In this document: positions 41,365 through 49,678 of the stretch, in pieces
Layout: the number at the start of each line of letters is the position of its first letter
Numbering within the stretch: position 1 is the first letter of the stretch
NCBI RefSeq assembly: GCF_045635475.1
Contig: NZ_JBJGXI010000040.1
Location: 1 to 49,678 of the forward strand
DNA from: JBJGXI01 sp045635475
Lineage (GTDB): Bacteria > Bacillota > Bacilli > Bacillales > Amphibacillaceae
Reading direction: 5' to 3'
DNA: 49,678 nucleotides
Notes under the pieces: generated by a model
What the model saw: the letters and a program-made list of their open reading frames with translations, nothing else
Told to the model about the DNA's origin: nothing
The model's database searches: none
Position numbers and translations under genes: made by a program

Positions 41365-43137
41365 TTGAAACTTTTGGATCATTATCAAATACTCGTACAA
41401 TCATTTAAGCAACAAAATAAGGATATTCCTATTACATTACCAAGCCTTTCCGAGAAGTTATCATGTTCGATTCGAAACACAAAGATAGTCATCAGACGGC
41501 TGGAGGAAATCGGTTGGATTGCATGGGTTCCTGGAAAAGGAAGGGGTAATTACTCCAAGATTAAGCTATTAGCCAATTTAGACAAGCTGGTAATTGATGA
41601 AGCAATGCAACTCGTTGGCATGAAGACCATTGATGAATCAATTGCACATGTCAAAAGCTATGGAGTGAGTCATCAGCAGCAACAAGAATTCATTCATTGG
41701 TTATTTTTCACATATAGCAGGCAGCAACAAGATTATCAATCTGGAATGGATCAACTTCACTTCCCATCGTATCGGCCGTTACCGATACTAGATCCGAATT
41801 TAGTAAATCGTCGTTCGGAGAATCACGTGATGAGACATTTATATAACCAACTTATTAAATACGATGAAAAACGAAACGAGCATGTTCCCGAATTAGCACA
41901 CCACTGGGAACACAATGATGATTATAGCGAATGGCTGTTTCACTTAAGAAAAGGTGTAAGTTTTCATGATGGAACTGAACTGACTGCTGCGGATGTTTGT
42001 TATAGCTTTAAACGGCTCCAGTCACCGAATTCCGCGTACCAATGGATCGTTGCCTTGATGAAAAGTGTAACAGCTGTATCTCCATACAAAGTAAAGTTTA
42101 CGTTTCAAAGGTCTATACCTAATTTTCTTCATGCGGTATCTTCGCTAGGGGGAAGTATAGTCAAAAACGGCTCGTGTGATAAAAACAATCTACTGCCAAT
42201 TGGTACAGGCCCTTTTAAGGTAGTTGAAAATTCGAGTGATAAATTAACTTTAGAAGCATTTGATCCTTACTTTCACACGCGTCCCCACTTGGATAGAATT
42301 ACGATGTATTTTTTTCCAGAACTTTATGATAATCAAAAAATGCTAGGCGAAGCGGATGATGATCGGATAAACTTTTACCAATATCCTTATCAAACGGCAA
42401 CTTCGACAGATTTTAATCAAGTTACCGTTATAGACCGTGGTAGTAAGGTGCTAAGTTTAAATCGAAAAAGAGGGATCTTGTCTAGGGACACTATGCTTCG
42501 TGAGGCGATCTTTCACGTTCTCAATCCTAATGATCTAATTGATGAGTTGAAAGGTAATCGATTTACCCCAGCGTCTAGAATGGTGAGTGGTGAGGAAACC
42601 GATCATTCATTAGTACGCGACAGTAGTATAGGCAGGGATTGTTTAAAGAAGAGTAATTATAATGGAGAGGTGTTACAGCTTTATAGTTATACGGGTGCAG
42701 GCAATGAACAGGATGCGGGCTGGATGAAAAAGCGGCTACATGAAATGGGTATTAATATTGAGCTACACATTCTTCCCTACGATCAATTATATAAGCTGTT
42801 GTTAGGAGAAATATCTGATTTGTTGCTAGGGGAGCAATTAGCTGACGAAAATATAGCCTACATGTATATGGCAGCTTTTCAAGGCAGTCACAGTCTCCTA
42901 TCTCATCATTTAGCGGAACAAGATAAACAAGGAATCGCGACGTTAATCTCACAAAACCAGACTGAAAAAGAATTCATTTCATCATTGAAGCAGGTTGAGG
43001 AGCGGTTGTGCAACCAGTATGGACATATCCACATATATCGATTGAAGCAATATGCTATTTATCCTGATTATGTAGAGGATATCCATATTAATGCACTCGG
43101 TTGGGTTGATTATACGAAGCTTTGGTATAACAAATAA
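41365..43137 (+). CDS. SgrR-like regulator (HTH plus solute-binding domain)
   Basis: 590 aa. N-terminal winged helix (about 1-100: LPSLSEKLSCSIRNTKIVIRRLEEIGWIAW) and, from about residue 135, an SBP_bac_5-type oligopeptide-binding domain (LYNQLIKYDEK...FHDGTELTAADVCYSFKRL). This fusion defines SgrR-type regulators, which sense a small molecule with the binding domain. Start is TTG 41365 after GGAGGTAAT. It faces the MFS gene divergently. Lacks a signal peptide, as expected for a cytoplasmic regulator. Confidence 0.9.
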   Translation: MKLLDHYQILVQSFKQQNKDIPITLPSLSEKLSCSIRNTKIVIRRLEEIGWIAWVPGKGRGNYSKIKLLANLDKLVIDEAMQLVGMKTIDESIAHVKSYGVSHQQQQEFIHWLFFTYSRQQQDYQSGMDQLHFPSYRPLPILDPNLVNRRSENHVMRHLYNQLIKYDEKRNEHVPELAHHWEHNDDYSEWLFHLRKGVSFHDGTELTAADVCYSFKRLQSPNSAYQWIVALMKSVTAVSPYKVKFTFQRSIPNFLHAVSSLGGSIVKNGSCDKNNLLPIGTGPFKVVENSSDKLTLEAFDPYFHTRPHLDRITMYFFPELYDNQKMLGEADDDRINFYQYPYQTATSTDFNQVTVIDRGSKVLSLNRKRGILSRDTMLREAIFHVLNPNDLIDELKGNRFTPASRMVSGEETDHSLVRDSSIGRDCLKKSNYNGEVLQLYSYTGAGNEQDAGWMKKRLHEMGINIELHILPYDQLYKLLLGEISDLLLGEQLADENIAYMYMAAFQGSHSLLSHHLAEQDKQGIATLISQNQTEKEFISSLKQVEERLCNQYGHIHIYRLKQYAIYPDYVEDIHINALGWVDYTKLWYNK

Positions 43138-43170
43138 TCTGGATTAGTGTCAGGTAAGAAACACAGTGGA

Positions 43171-43226
43171 GCTCATGCTTAAAACAAGTCGGGTGAAGAG
43201 CGACTTGTAAGCATTAAAGCATGAGC
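43171..43226. terminator. Bidirectional hairpin terminator
   Basis: Outer stem GCTCATGCTT/AAGCATGAGC with inner ACAAGTCG/CGACTTGT, between the SgrR-like gene and a convergent small gene. Confidence 0.75.
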
Positions 43227-43229
43227 AAT

Positions 43230-43388
43230 TTATTCGATCTCTTCTTCGAAATAAAAAGTGTTTGGTTTTTCTTTCATAGTATAAGAGTAGCGCTTCATAT
43301 TGTCTACGTACATCATTTTGTTAATGGTGACGGTTTCTCCAGTAGATTTAATACGAACAACTTGATCTTTTTGAAATTTGTTTTTCAT
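43230..43388 (-). CDS. Conserved small protein (52 aa)
   Basis: Minus-strand ORF with GTGAGGT seven bases before ATG. The protein begins MKNKFQKDQVVRIKSTGETV and ends YSYTMKEKPNTFYFEEEIE: a small beta-rich, SH3-like composition. From memory, similar small proteins of this pattern occur across Bacillaceae with no known function. It is convergent with the SgrR-like gene and divergent from the next gene. Confidence 0.7.
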   Translation of the reverse strand: MKNKFQKDQVVRIKSTGETVTINKMMYVDNMKRYSYTMKEKPNTFYFEEEIE

Positions 43389-43637
43389 TTGGGTACCTCA
43401 CTGTATTTTATTGAATACTATTGCTCAGGACGCCTGAGTATCCTTAATAGAATTGTATCATACAAATCATATTCCTTTCCATCTTTGGACGAACTATACA
43501 CACTTGTACTTAGTACTGGGTGGTATTATCTGCTAATAAAGGGTATAATATATGGAAAGGGGAAAAAACCCTTGGTCTTCTGGTGTATAGACTCGCCGGT
43601 AGAGGGTGTGAGACAAACACAGAAAGGATGACCATTA

Positions 43638-44006
43638 ATGAGCGAATTATTGTATCAAGCAAAAGCTGGAGATGGATTTAAAATGAAGGTGAATAGAAGG
43701 AATTCATTCTTCAATACGCCGAAAGAGGCTGTATCTGAAGCTTTAGCATGGAAAGAAAAAATGGATGAGCGGTATAATAACCTGATTGAGTGGGATTATA
43801 ATGGGAAAATGGCAGGCTCGGTAAGTAAGTTTAAATTTTTAAAAGGATATCTGAAAGGTGATCGTAAATCTACTCCTTTTTATTTGCAGATTGTAACTGT
43901 AGATAATGAAAAAGATGAACTTAATGCCGTATCACCAAAGGAACCAACAACTGTTTCAACGAAGGATAAGAAGATGTTAAATAAGGTAGTCAAGCTACTT
44001 AAATAA
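43638..44006 (+). CDS. Hypothetical protein (122 aa)
   Basis: AAAGGATG lies before the ATG and a TATAAT near 43545 upstream. Soluble, basic protein with no signal peptide; the N-terminal half (about 1-85) looks like a small alpha/beta domain, the rest is a low-complexity Lys/Thr-rich tail. No motif recognised. A terminator follows, so it is a single-gene unit. Confidence 0.7.
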   Translation: MSELLYQAKAGDGFKMKVNRRNSFFNTPKEAVSEALAWKEKMDERYNNLIEWDYNGKMAGSVSKFKFLKGYLKGDRKSTPFYLQIVTVDNEKDELNAVSPKEPTTVSTKDKKMLNKVVKLLK

Positions 44007-44028
44007 CATACTAGTGCAAATTTCTGCA

Positions 44029-44063
44029 AAAACGTCATCTATATCATAGATGGCGTTTTTTTT
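44029..44063 (+). terminator. Terminator after the 122-aa gene
   Basis: AAAACGTCATCTAT and ATAGATGGCGTTTT with one G-U pair, followed by a T run. Confidence 0.88.
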
Positions 44064-44069
44064 AATTAG

Positions 44070-44470
44070 AGGCTGTTTTCTAAAAGATTGTAATTGCGTA
44101 AAATACCTAGAATCCGACGTAGCGAGTCGGACAGCCGCTGTAGAAAATACGCTTTCCACGGGGCGGTGGTTAGTCGCTAACGGTCACCACTGCACTTATC
44201 TGTGACAATATAGGCAATATTAGAATTGTGCGGCCATCAGCGCGCTTATTTGAATAAAATCCTTGCTGTAGTATGCTATTTTTAGTAAATAAGGTCTGTG
44301 GTGGCCGCCAAATCATCATAACTGGTATTTTACGTGAAATAAGGTCTCCTGTGGCCGCTAAAAGTTTTTTAGATTCTCGATCTAAAAATCCTGTCAGGCT
44401 TCCAGCATTCCCGGCGGAAATTACGAGCACTACGCAGAATTTTATTTCAATTATAAAGTTTAAAAAGCAA
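44070..44470 (+). repeat. Composite intergenic repeat, copy 2
   Basis: Core 44181-44364 has four AATAAG...GGCC units, two on the minus strand then two on the plus strand, and is the inverted counterpart of 37760-37945. Flanks GGCTGTTTTCTAAAAGATTGT (44072) and GCGGAAATTACGAGCACTACG (44415) also occur in the repeat at 26200-26325. CGCTTTCCACGGGGCGG at 44150 is shared in diverged form with copy 1. The rest of the gap to 44565 holds no gene. Confidence 0.75.
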
Positions 44471-44565
44471 CAAACTATGCGAATAGAGGCTAAAAAATAT
44501 TAGTTCAATTATATTAGTTATAAATCTGGCATAACAACGAAACTTAGATTTAGGAGGTGGTTGTT

Positions 44566-44982
44566 GTGCCAGGTTGGGTACAGGCGACTATATACTTTGT
44601 TGCTGCTGTTACGTTATTAAGAATTGGTGGAAAACGAACAATTTCTCAAGCGACACCAAGTGAAGTGGCTATTATGATAGGAATTGGCACGGTATTGGTA
44701 CACCCTCTAAAATCTGAAAGTTCCTGGATCAGCATATACCATGGTGCTTTAATAGTGTTAGGGTTGTTGATTACAATTGAAGTGAATGGGGATTTAGGTG
44801 TTGAAACTTTTCCAGAACAGTCATTTGCGACCAAGCAAGACATAGAAGAGTTAAAAAACGCTATAAAACTAATAGGGAATTCGGTAAATGCACCTGTTTT
44901 CTTCTATACAAATTCTAGTGATAAGGAAGATAATCTTTTTCATCAAGTAGAGGATGTTCAGCATGAAGATCCCTTGCAATAA
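44566..44982 (+). CDS. Short DUF421/YetF-like membrane protein
   Basis: 138 aa from GTG 44566 (GGAGG eight bases upstream). Three membrane segments in residues 1-75, with the family-like LLRIGGKRTISQATPSEVAIMIGIG, then a short polar tail with FATKQDIEELKNAIKLIG. Usual DUF421 proteins have ~200 residues and a larger C-terminal domain, so this one is short or a diverged paralog. Often involved in spore or germination functions in Bacillus, but none is shown here. Confidence 0.65.
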   Translation: MPGWVQATIYFVAAVTLLRIGGKRTISQATPSEVAIMIGIGTVLVHPLKSESSWISIYHGALIVLGLLITIEVNGDLGVETFPEQSFATKQDIEELKNAIKLIGNSVNAPVFFYTNSSDKEDNLFHQVEDVQHEDPLQ

Positions 44983-45028
44983 ATGGTTTGCAGTAACAGA
45001 CACTTAGGTCTAATTTAGAAAAATAGGA

Positions 45029-45055
45029 AAGGGAAAGCATCGAATACTTTCCCTT
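45029..45055. terminator. Bidirectional terminator between convergent genes
   Basis: AAGGGAAAG (45029-45037) pairs with CTTTCCCTT (45047-45055). Confidence 0.75.
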
Positions 45056-45060
45056 GATAG

Positions 45061-45924
45061 CTATTGTAGATCGTTTAACATTGCTTCAATAGCATGCGCA
45101 ACACCGTTTTCTTTGTTTGTTGTTGTTACATAATTACACATTTTTTTAATTGCTACATCAGCGTTACCCATTGCGACCCCACGACCGGCAGCTTTGAGCA
45201 TTGATACATCATTAAAATTGTCACCAATTGCCATGACATCCTTCATATTAATTCCAAGTTTGTTCGCTACTAGCTCTAAGGCAATTCCTTTTTGAGCATC
45301 AGGGTGGTTAAATTCAAGGTTATCATAACCTGATGAGGTTATCGCGAGTTCACTTTCTGATTGTAGTTGTTCTTTCACGCTCTGCAAGTTATTTTTGTCT
45401 AAAGAAAAAGCAAGAACTTTATAAACCTCAATATCATCTTGAGCAAGAACAGTATCATAATTCTCTACTATACTTATTGTTTCATTTTGGAATCGTTGCT
45501 CCGCGTGTTTTCGCACTTCCGAAGCATCCAAATCAGGGTTTGCCGATGTGAAAATATCGATCACAACTTGAACAAACTTGTCCCTGTTGTTTGAAAAGCC
45601 ACCTTTATTTGTAAATAATTCAAAATAGATGTCATGCTTTTCACAGGTATGTTGAATAAGCTTAGCGACGTTTTTCTGTAGAGGTACGCTGCGAGTTATT
45701 TCGCCGGTTTCGGTATAAATAACTGCACCATTTAGACTGATGATCGGACAGACTAAACCAACAGAATTTAACGGTTTTTTTGCCGATTCATAGGACCTCC
45801 CAGTTGCGACGATTACCTCGATACCACTTGCATTCGCTTTTTCGATGGCTTTAACGTTCTCAGGACTTATTTCATGTTCTTCATTTAATAATGTGCCATC
45901 TAAATCTGTAGCTATTAATTTCAT
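45061..45924 (-). CDS. Cof-type HAD phosphatase
   Basis: 287 aa from the ATG at 45924 (GGAGCG upstream; this gives MKLIATDLDGTLL at the N-terminus). Catalytic DLDGT (D7, D9), the cap domain typical of class IIB, KGIALELVANKLGI and the metal site GDNFNDVSMLKAAG. Cof proteins dephosphorylate sugar phosphates, flavin precursors or pyridoxal phosphate. Single gene; the physiological substrate is unknown. Confidence 0.93.
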   Translation of the reverse strand: MKLIATDLDGTLLNEEHEISPENVKAIEKANASGIEVIVATGRSYESAKKPLNSVGLVCPIISLNGAVIYTETGEITRSVPLQKNVAKLIQHTCEKHDIYFELFTNKGGFSNNRDKFVQVVIDIFTSANPDLDASEVRKHAEQRFQNETISIVENYDTVLAQDDIEVYKVLAFSLDKNNLQSVKEQLQSESELAITSSGYDNLEFNHPDAQKGIALELVANKLGINMKDVMAIGDNFNDVSMLKAAGRGVAMGNADVAIKKMCNYVTTTNKENGVAHAIEAMLNDLQ

Positions 45925-46245
45925 TAAGTACGCTCCAATCTGAGTCAATTACAAAATCTACATTGACTAATCTAAATGCTTTTTCTAGTCTATCACAGCT
46001 TTGCTGAAATAGATCATCCATTTGAGTCAATTACATAATTACCTTACACTGCTATTTATATCAGCATATAGTTTAGAAACGGGTTAATTCAACTGTATGC
46101 GGATTTGAATTGCTAAAAATCAATATTATGGAATTTACTAATTTGAGTAAACATTCCATTAATTTCTAGTTAATTTTTATGATTCCAATATGACTAGATC
46201 GTTTTGAAAATGGAATAATATAGTCTGGAGTAAGTGGACAACTTA

Positions 46246-46318
46246 TATGACATTTGTCATATAGGATTGTTGACGTTTATGACTTCTTTTACATACCGAT
46301 TCGCTTTATGATTAGAAT
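46246..46318 (+). promoter_or_regulatory. DesR operator and promoter of des
   Basis: A perfect dyad TATGACATTTGTCATA (46246-46261) and a half-like copy TGACGTTTATGAC (46271-46283) lie upstream of TTACAT (46289-46294) and TAGAAT (46313-46318, 18-bp spacing). In B. subtilis phosphorylated DesR binds adjacent dyads in this position. The upstream gap 45949-46245 shows only a repeated GAGTCAATTACA (45945, 46024) and AT-rich DNA. Confidence 0.75.
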
Positions 46319-46347
46319 ACAATAAAATGTTTTACTGGGAGGAACTT

Positions 46348-47400
46348 ATGAGTAAACAAAAACAAGCTCAACTAAGAAAAGACGTTGCACCGTATGCAAC
46401 TTCAAGTACAAAATCGAGTATTATGCAGATCATTAATACAATCCCGCCGTTTTTTATTCTTTGGTTCCTAGCCTATCAGAGCTTAGCAATATCTGTTTGG
46501 TTAACGTTTGCTTTAGCGATTGTCGCTTCAGGATTCGTTGTACGAACATTTATTATTTTTCATGACTGTGCCCATCAATCGTTTTTTAAAAATAAAAAAG
46601 CAAACCGTATTCTTGGAACAATAACAGGTGTGATAACGCATTTCGCATTTGAAAAGTGGAAACGAAGTCATTCCATTCATCATGCTACAAGTGGTAACCT
46701 CGATAAACGAGGAGAAGGAGATATTTGGGTAATGACTGTAGATGAATATGTAGCAGCTTCAACCAAGCTACGTTTCTTATATCGTCTATATCGAAATCCA
46801 ATAGTAATGTTTGGGTTAGGTCCATTGTTACTATTTCTAGTTGAAAATCGTATGAATAGAAAAGGCGCGAAACGAAAGGAAAGACTGAACACTTATATTA
46901 TCAATGTATCGATTGTTACGATCTATGCACTGTTAATTTGGGCGATCGGTTGGCAAGCATTCCTACTAGTACAAGCACCAATTTTATTTATAGCGGGAGC
47001 ATTAGGGATATGGTTATTCTACGTTCAGCATCAATTTGAGGATTCTTATTTTGAGAATGAAGATGAGTGGGATTATGTCAAAGCGGCAGTAGATGGCAGT
47101 TCTTATTATAAACTTCCGAAAGTAATTGAATGGCTGACAGGTAGTATTGGATACCACCACGTACATCATTTAAGCCCAAGAGTCCCGAATTATAACTTGG
47201 AAAAAGCACATGTATCGACACCACCTTTACAAAAGGCTACAACGATCACGCTGCTTACCAGCTTAAAATCCGTTCGGTTCCGTTTATATGACGAGCAAAA
47301 CAAGACATTCGTCAGCTTTAAAGATATAAAAAGTAAGTTAAAAAAACAAAGTAACGGGTTACAAATAAATAGCAGTAGAACAAGACTTCAAGACGAATAA
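46348..47400 (+). CDS. des: Membrane phospholipid desaturase Des
   Basis: 350 aa from ATG 46348 (GGGAGGAACTT upstream). The three histidine boxes are present: HDCAH (72-76), HSIHH (108-112) and HHVHH (270-274). Several membrane helices surround them. It introduces a cis double bond into membrane phospholipid acyl chains on cold shock. The linked desK-desR pair downstream and the DesR-like operator upstream match the B. subtilis des system. Confidence 0.93.
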   Translation: MSKQKQAQLRKDVAPYATSSTKSSIMQIINTIPPFFILWFLAYQSLAISVWLTFALAIVASGFVVRTFIIFHDCAHQSFFKNKKANRILGTITGVITHFAFEKWKRSHSIHHATSGNLDKRGEGDIWVMTVDEYVAASTKLRFLYRLYRNPIVMFGLGPLLLFLVENRMNRKGAKRKERLNTYIINVSIVTIYALLIWAIGWQAFLLVQAPILFIAGALGIWLFYVQHQFEDSYFENEDEWDYVKAAVDGSSYYKLPKVIEWLTGSIGYHHVHHLSPRVPNYNLEKAHVSTPPLQKATTITLLTSLKSVRFRLYDEQNKTFVSFKDIKSKLKKQSNGLQINSSRTRLQDE

Positions 47401-47412
47401 CTGCGATAAATC

Positions 47413-47445
47413 AAAAACCCTTCAGAAAATTACTGAAGGGTTTTT
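47413..47445 (+). terminator. Terminator between des and desK
   Basis: AAAAACCCTTCAG and CTGAAGGGTTTTT, 7-nt loop. It would let des be induced more strongly than desKR. Confidence 0.9.
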
Positions 47446-47495
47446 ATAGTGAAAGGACTTTTTGATATAATCAAGAAGATTCGAAAGGAGTTCAT

Positions 47496-48629
47496 ATGCA
47501 AAAATGGTATCATATCTTTACAAAAAATACGGGTCTTAGCATATACATATTGGCATTCTTTTGTATTCTTCCTTTTTACTTTATATTCCGCACGTCAGAA
47601 ATGTTAGAAATTGCAATAGGAATTCTGATGATTGTAGTGTTTTTTGTTGCCTATCGGTTGTCTTTTATATCTAAAGGTGGGCTCGTTTATATATGTTTAA
47701 GTATAGAAATGGCGATAAGCATCGTCATGACATTGTACTTTGGTTATGTTTATTTTTCTCTTTTCTTAGCCTTTTTTATCGGTAATATACAAAAAAAAGC
47801 CAGTTTTATCACTCTTTATGTGATCCATTTAGTGACAACAATAGTCGCGATTGTTTTTGGATTTATTACACAATTCGACACAATTTATCCACAATTACCT
47901 TTTATTCTTATCGCTGTTATTGGTGTAGTGCTCATGCCGTTTAATATGTATAATCACATTAAACATGAGAAGTTGCAGGAGCAATTAAAGGATGCAAACA
48001 AGAAAATCTCACAGCTTGATGTATTAGAAGAACGACAACGTATCGCCAGGGACCTCCATGATACATTAGGTCAGAAGCTCTCTTTAATTGGTTTGAAGAG
48101 TGATCTGGCTATAAAGTTATTATCAAAAAGTCCTGATTCAGCAAGAGCCGAAATGAGCGATATCAGTCAAACAGCTAGAACCGCTTTAAAAGAAGTGCGC
48201 GAAATGGTATCTGATATGCGTGGAGTAAGGTTAAAAGATGAGGTTGTTCACGTTCAACAAATACTAGAAGCAGCACAGATGGAGTACATAATAAACGGCA
48301 GCTCCGTAATGAAAAATAACACGCCGTTACTCGTTGAAAATGTGTTGAGTATGAGTTTAAAAGAAGCTGTAACCAATGTTGTCAAACATAGTGAGGCTAA
48401 AGTCTGCCATGTCAATATAAAACAGTCACCCAATGAAATAATCATAACCGTTAGTGATAATGGCATAGGTATGAACGATCATGCATCTCCTGTTGGCCAT
48501 GGTCTTAGAGGAATGCGAGAACGATTAGAGTTTGTAAATGGAAACTTAGATATACAATCAAGAAATGGAACAACATTGACCATTCAAGTGCCAAATGTCA
48601 TACAACAAACGAAAAAGGAGGGATTGTAA
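47496..48629 (+). CDS. desK: Thermosensor histidine kinase DesK
   Basis: 377 aa. Four or five N-terminal membrane helices (residues 10-150), a coiled linker, HisKA_3 dimerisation with IARDLHDTLGQKLS (H188, the same number as in B. subtilis DesK) and a HATPase domain (EAVTNVVKHSEA, SDNGIGM). It senses membrane thickness and order: kinase in the cold, phosphatase when fluid. AAAGGAG precedes ATG. It abuts desR. Confidence 0.93.
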   Translation: MQKWYHIFTKNTGLSIYILAFFCILPFYFIFRTSEMLEIAIGILMIVVFFVAYRLSFISKGGLVYICLSIEMAISIVMTLYFGYVYFSLFLAFFIGNIQKKASFITLYVIHLVTTIVAIVFGFITQFDTIYPQLPFILIAVIGVVLMPFNMYNHIKHEKLQEQLKDANKKISQLDVLEERQRIARDLHDTLGQKLSLIGLKSDLAIKLLSKSPDSARAEMSDISQTARTALKEVREMVSDMRGVRLKDEVVHVQQILEAAQMEYIINGSSVMKNNTPLLVENVLSMSLKEAVTNVVKHSEAKVCHVNIKQSPNEIIITVSDNGIGMNDHASPVGHGLRGMRERLEFVNGNLDIQSRNGTTLTIQVPNVIQQTKKEGL

Positions 48630-49229
48630 TTGATTCGTATAGTAATTGCGGAAGATCAACGAATGTTGCTTGGTGCGCTTGCATCATTACTTGATTTAGA
48701 GGATGACATGGAAGTAGTTGGTAAAGCAAGGAATGGGGAAGAAGTGTTGGAATTAGTTAAAAACACGGATCCTGATATTTGTATTATGGATATTGAAATG
48801 CCTGTGAAGAGTGGTATTGATGCGGCGGAAGAGTTAAAGGGACATCGATGTAAAGTTATTATTTTAACTACTTTTGCAAGACCAGGTTATTTCGAACGTG
48901 CCCGTAAAGCGGAAGTTAGTGGCTATTTACTAAAAGACAGTCCAAGTGAAGACCTTGCAAACTCAGTACGCACTATTGTTGAAGGGCGACGAATTTATGC
49001 ACCTGAACTAGTGGATATGGCCTTCGGTGACGAAAATCCATTAACAGAACGGGAAGAGCAAGTGATGAAACTGATGGCAGATGGAAAAAATACAAAAGAG
49101 ATTGCTAGTGAATTATTTTTAACTAATGGAACGGTACGCAATTATATTTCTATTATTCTTGATAAGCTAGAGGTAAGCAACAGAATTGAAGCAGTTTCTC
49201 GCATTAAAGAGAAGGGCTGGTTCAAATAG
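48630..49229 (+). CDS. desR: Response regulator DesR (NarL family)
   Basis: 199 aa starting at TTG 48630 (GGAGGG upstream), directly after desK. Receiver with phosphoacceptor D54 (CIMDIEMP) and switch residues TTF, K in LLKDSP. C-terminal LuxR-type helix-turn-helix (LTEREEQVMKLMADGKNTKEI). Activated by DesK, it should bind the dyads before des. Confidence 0.94.
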   Translation: MIRIVIAEDQRMLLGALASLLDLEDDMEVVGKARNGEEVLELVKNTDPDICIMDIEMPVKSGIDAAEELKGHRCKVIILTTFARPGYFERARKAEVSGYLLKDSPSEDLANSVRTIVEGRRIYAPELVDMAFGDENPLTEREEQVMKLMADGKNTKEIASELFLTNGTVRNYISIILDKLEVSNRIEAVSRIKEKGWFK

Positions 49230-49253
49230 TTCGAATAGGGATGTGTAGTGAAA

Positions 49254-49646
49254 ATGAAAGGTATGATTCATCATATAGAAATTTACGTCTCCAACTTAGA
49301 GACATCGACTGCGTTTTGGGGTTGGTTGTTAGAAGAGCTAGGGTACAATGTTTTTCAGGAATGGGAAAATGGACAAAGCTGGAAAATAGAAGATACTTAT
49401 ATTGTATTCGTACAAGTGGAGGATCGTTTTCTTGATGTAGCTTACCACAGGTGTCGCGTCGGTTTAAATCATTTAGCATTTCACGCCACCTCACGTGAAC
49501 AGGTCGACGAACTAACGCAGAAATTACGACAAAAAGAGATCCGAATATTATATGAAGACAAGCACCCATTTGCCGGTGGCAAAGATTACTACGCTGTCTA
49601 TTTTGAAGACCCAGATAGAATTAAGGTGGAAGTGGTGGCACCATAG
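49254..49646 (+). CDS. VOC/glyoxalase-fold family protein
   Basis: 130 aa from ATG 49254. Vicinal-oxygen-chelate fold: IHHIEIYVSNLETSTAFWGW at the start, LNHLAFHATSREQVDELTQ in the middle and YAVYFEDPDRIKVEVVAP at the end. Candidate metal ligands are the N-terminal histidine, H in LNHLAF and E near the end. Such proteins are lyases, dioxygenases or drug-binding proteins; the activity is unknown. It follows desR by 24 bp. Confidence 0.88.
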   Translation: MKGMIHHIEIYVSNLETSTAFWGWLLEELGYNVFQEWENGQSWKIEDTYIVFVQVEDRFLDVAYHRCRVGLNHLAFHATSREQVDELTQKLRQKEIRILYEDKHPFAGGKDYYAVYFEDPDRIKVEVVAP

Positions 49647-49678
49647 GCATAGAAAAGCGAAGGCGCCTTGATCACCTC

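Noticed and set aside
43221..43631. 136-aa plus-strand ORF
   Set aside because: It is antisense to the better supported 52-aa gene at 43230-43388 and has no ribosome binding site.

Overview
The window is chromosomal DNA of a low-GC, spore-forming Bacillota, most likely a Bacillaceae member near the Oceanobacillus/Virgibacillus group. The evidence is a nine-gene tRNA cluster followed by sigW-rsiW-cdaA-cdaR-glmM-glmS (the Bacillus order), a glmS ribozyme, a Spo0E-family gene, a des-desK-desR cold-sensing set and Bacillus-type ribosome binding sites. I cannot name the species.

Positions 1-8863 are core genome: tRNAs, the sigma-W stress regulon controller, the c-di-AMP cyclase CdaA with its regulator CdaR, and GlmM/GlmS, which make amino sugars for the cell wall. 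The 665-bp glmM-glmS gap is unusually rich in RNA structure. It holds an unrecognised ~170-nt folded element, a sigma-A promoter, a three-way-junction leader, a short leader ORF that reads across the ribozyme cleavage site, the glmS ribozyme, and a last hairpin just before the glmS ribosome binding site.

Positions 8889-22878 are a complete ~14.0-kb Tn7-like transposon in the classical attTn7 position, 25 bp after the glmS stop codon. Both ends are visible (TGT...ACA, four 20-bp-spaced TnsB-type sites next to glmS and three spread sites at the far end), with a 5-bp target duplication. The machinery is tnsA-tnsB-tnsC-tnsD (TniQ) without tnsE. Cargo is one unknown gene, a PadR-controlled ABC transporter operon, a PemK/MazF-like toxin gene with an in-frame stop, and, next to the far end, a promoter followed by two tandem copies of a hairpin RNA whose stems covary. 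The insertion cut glmS off from its native terminator, now at 22879-22921, and the element brings a similar terminator just inside its glmS-proximal end.

Positions 22922-49678 are accessory and core-like host genes: an RRNPP-type regulator with an MFS pump, a proline-rich protein, a Cas4-like nuclease/DinG helicase fusion, a probable Fur-controlled flavin reductase, a FAD dehydrogenase, a GGDEF protein, a beta-lactamase-fold hydrolase, a WYL regulator with a DJ-1 protein, an aldehyde dehydrogenase, an SgrR-like regulator divergent from an MFS exporter, a HAD phosphatase and the Des membrane-fluidity system. Copies of an intergenic repeat family sit at about 26.2, 37.7-38.1 and 44.1-44.4 kb. 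Function calls rest on motifs and family knowledge; no database search was possible.
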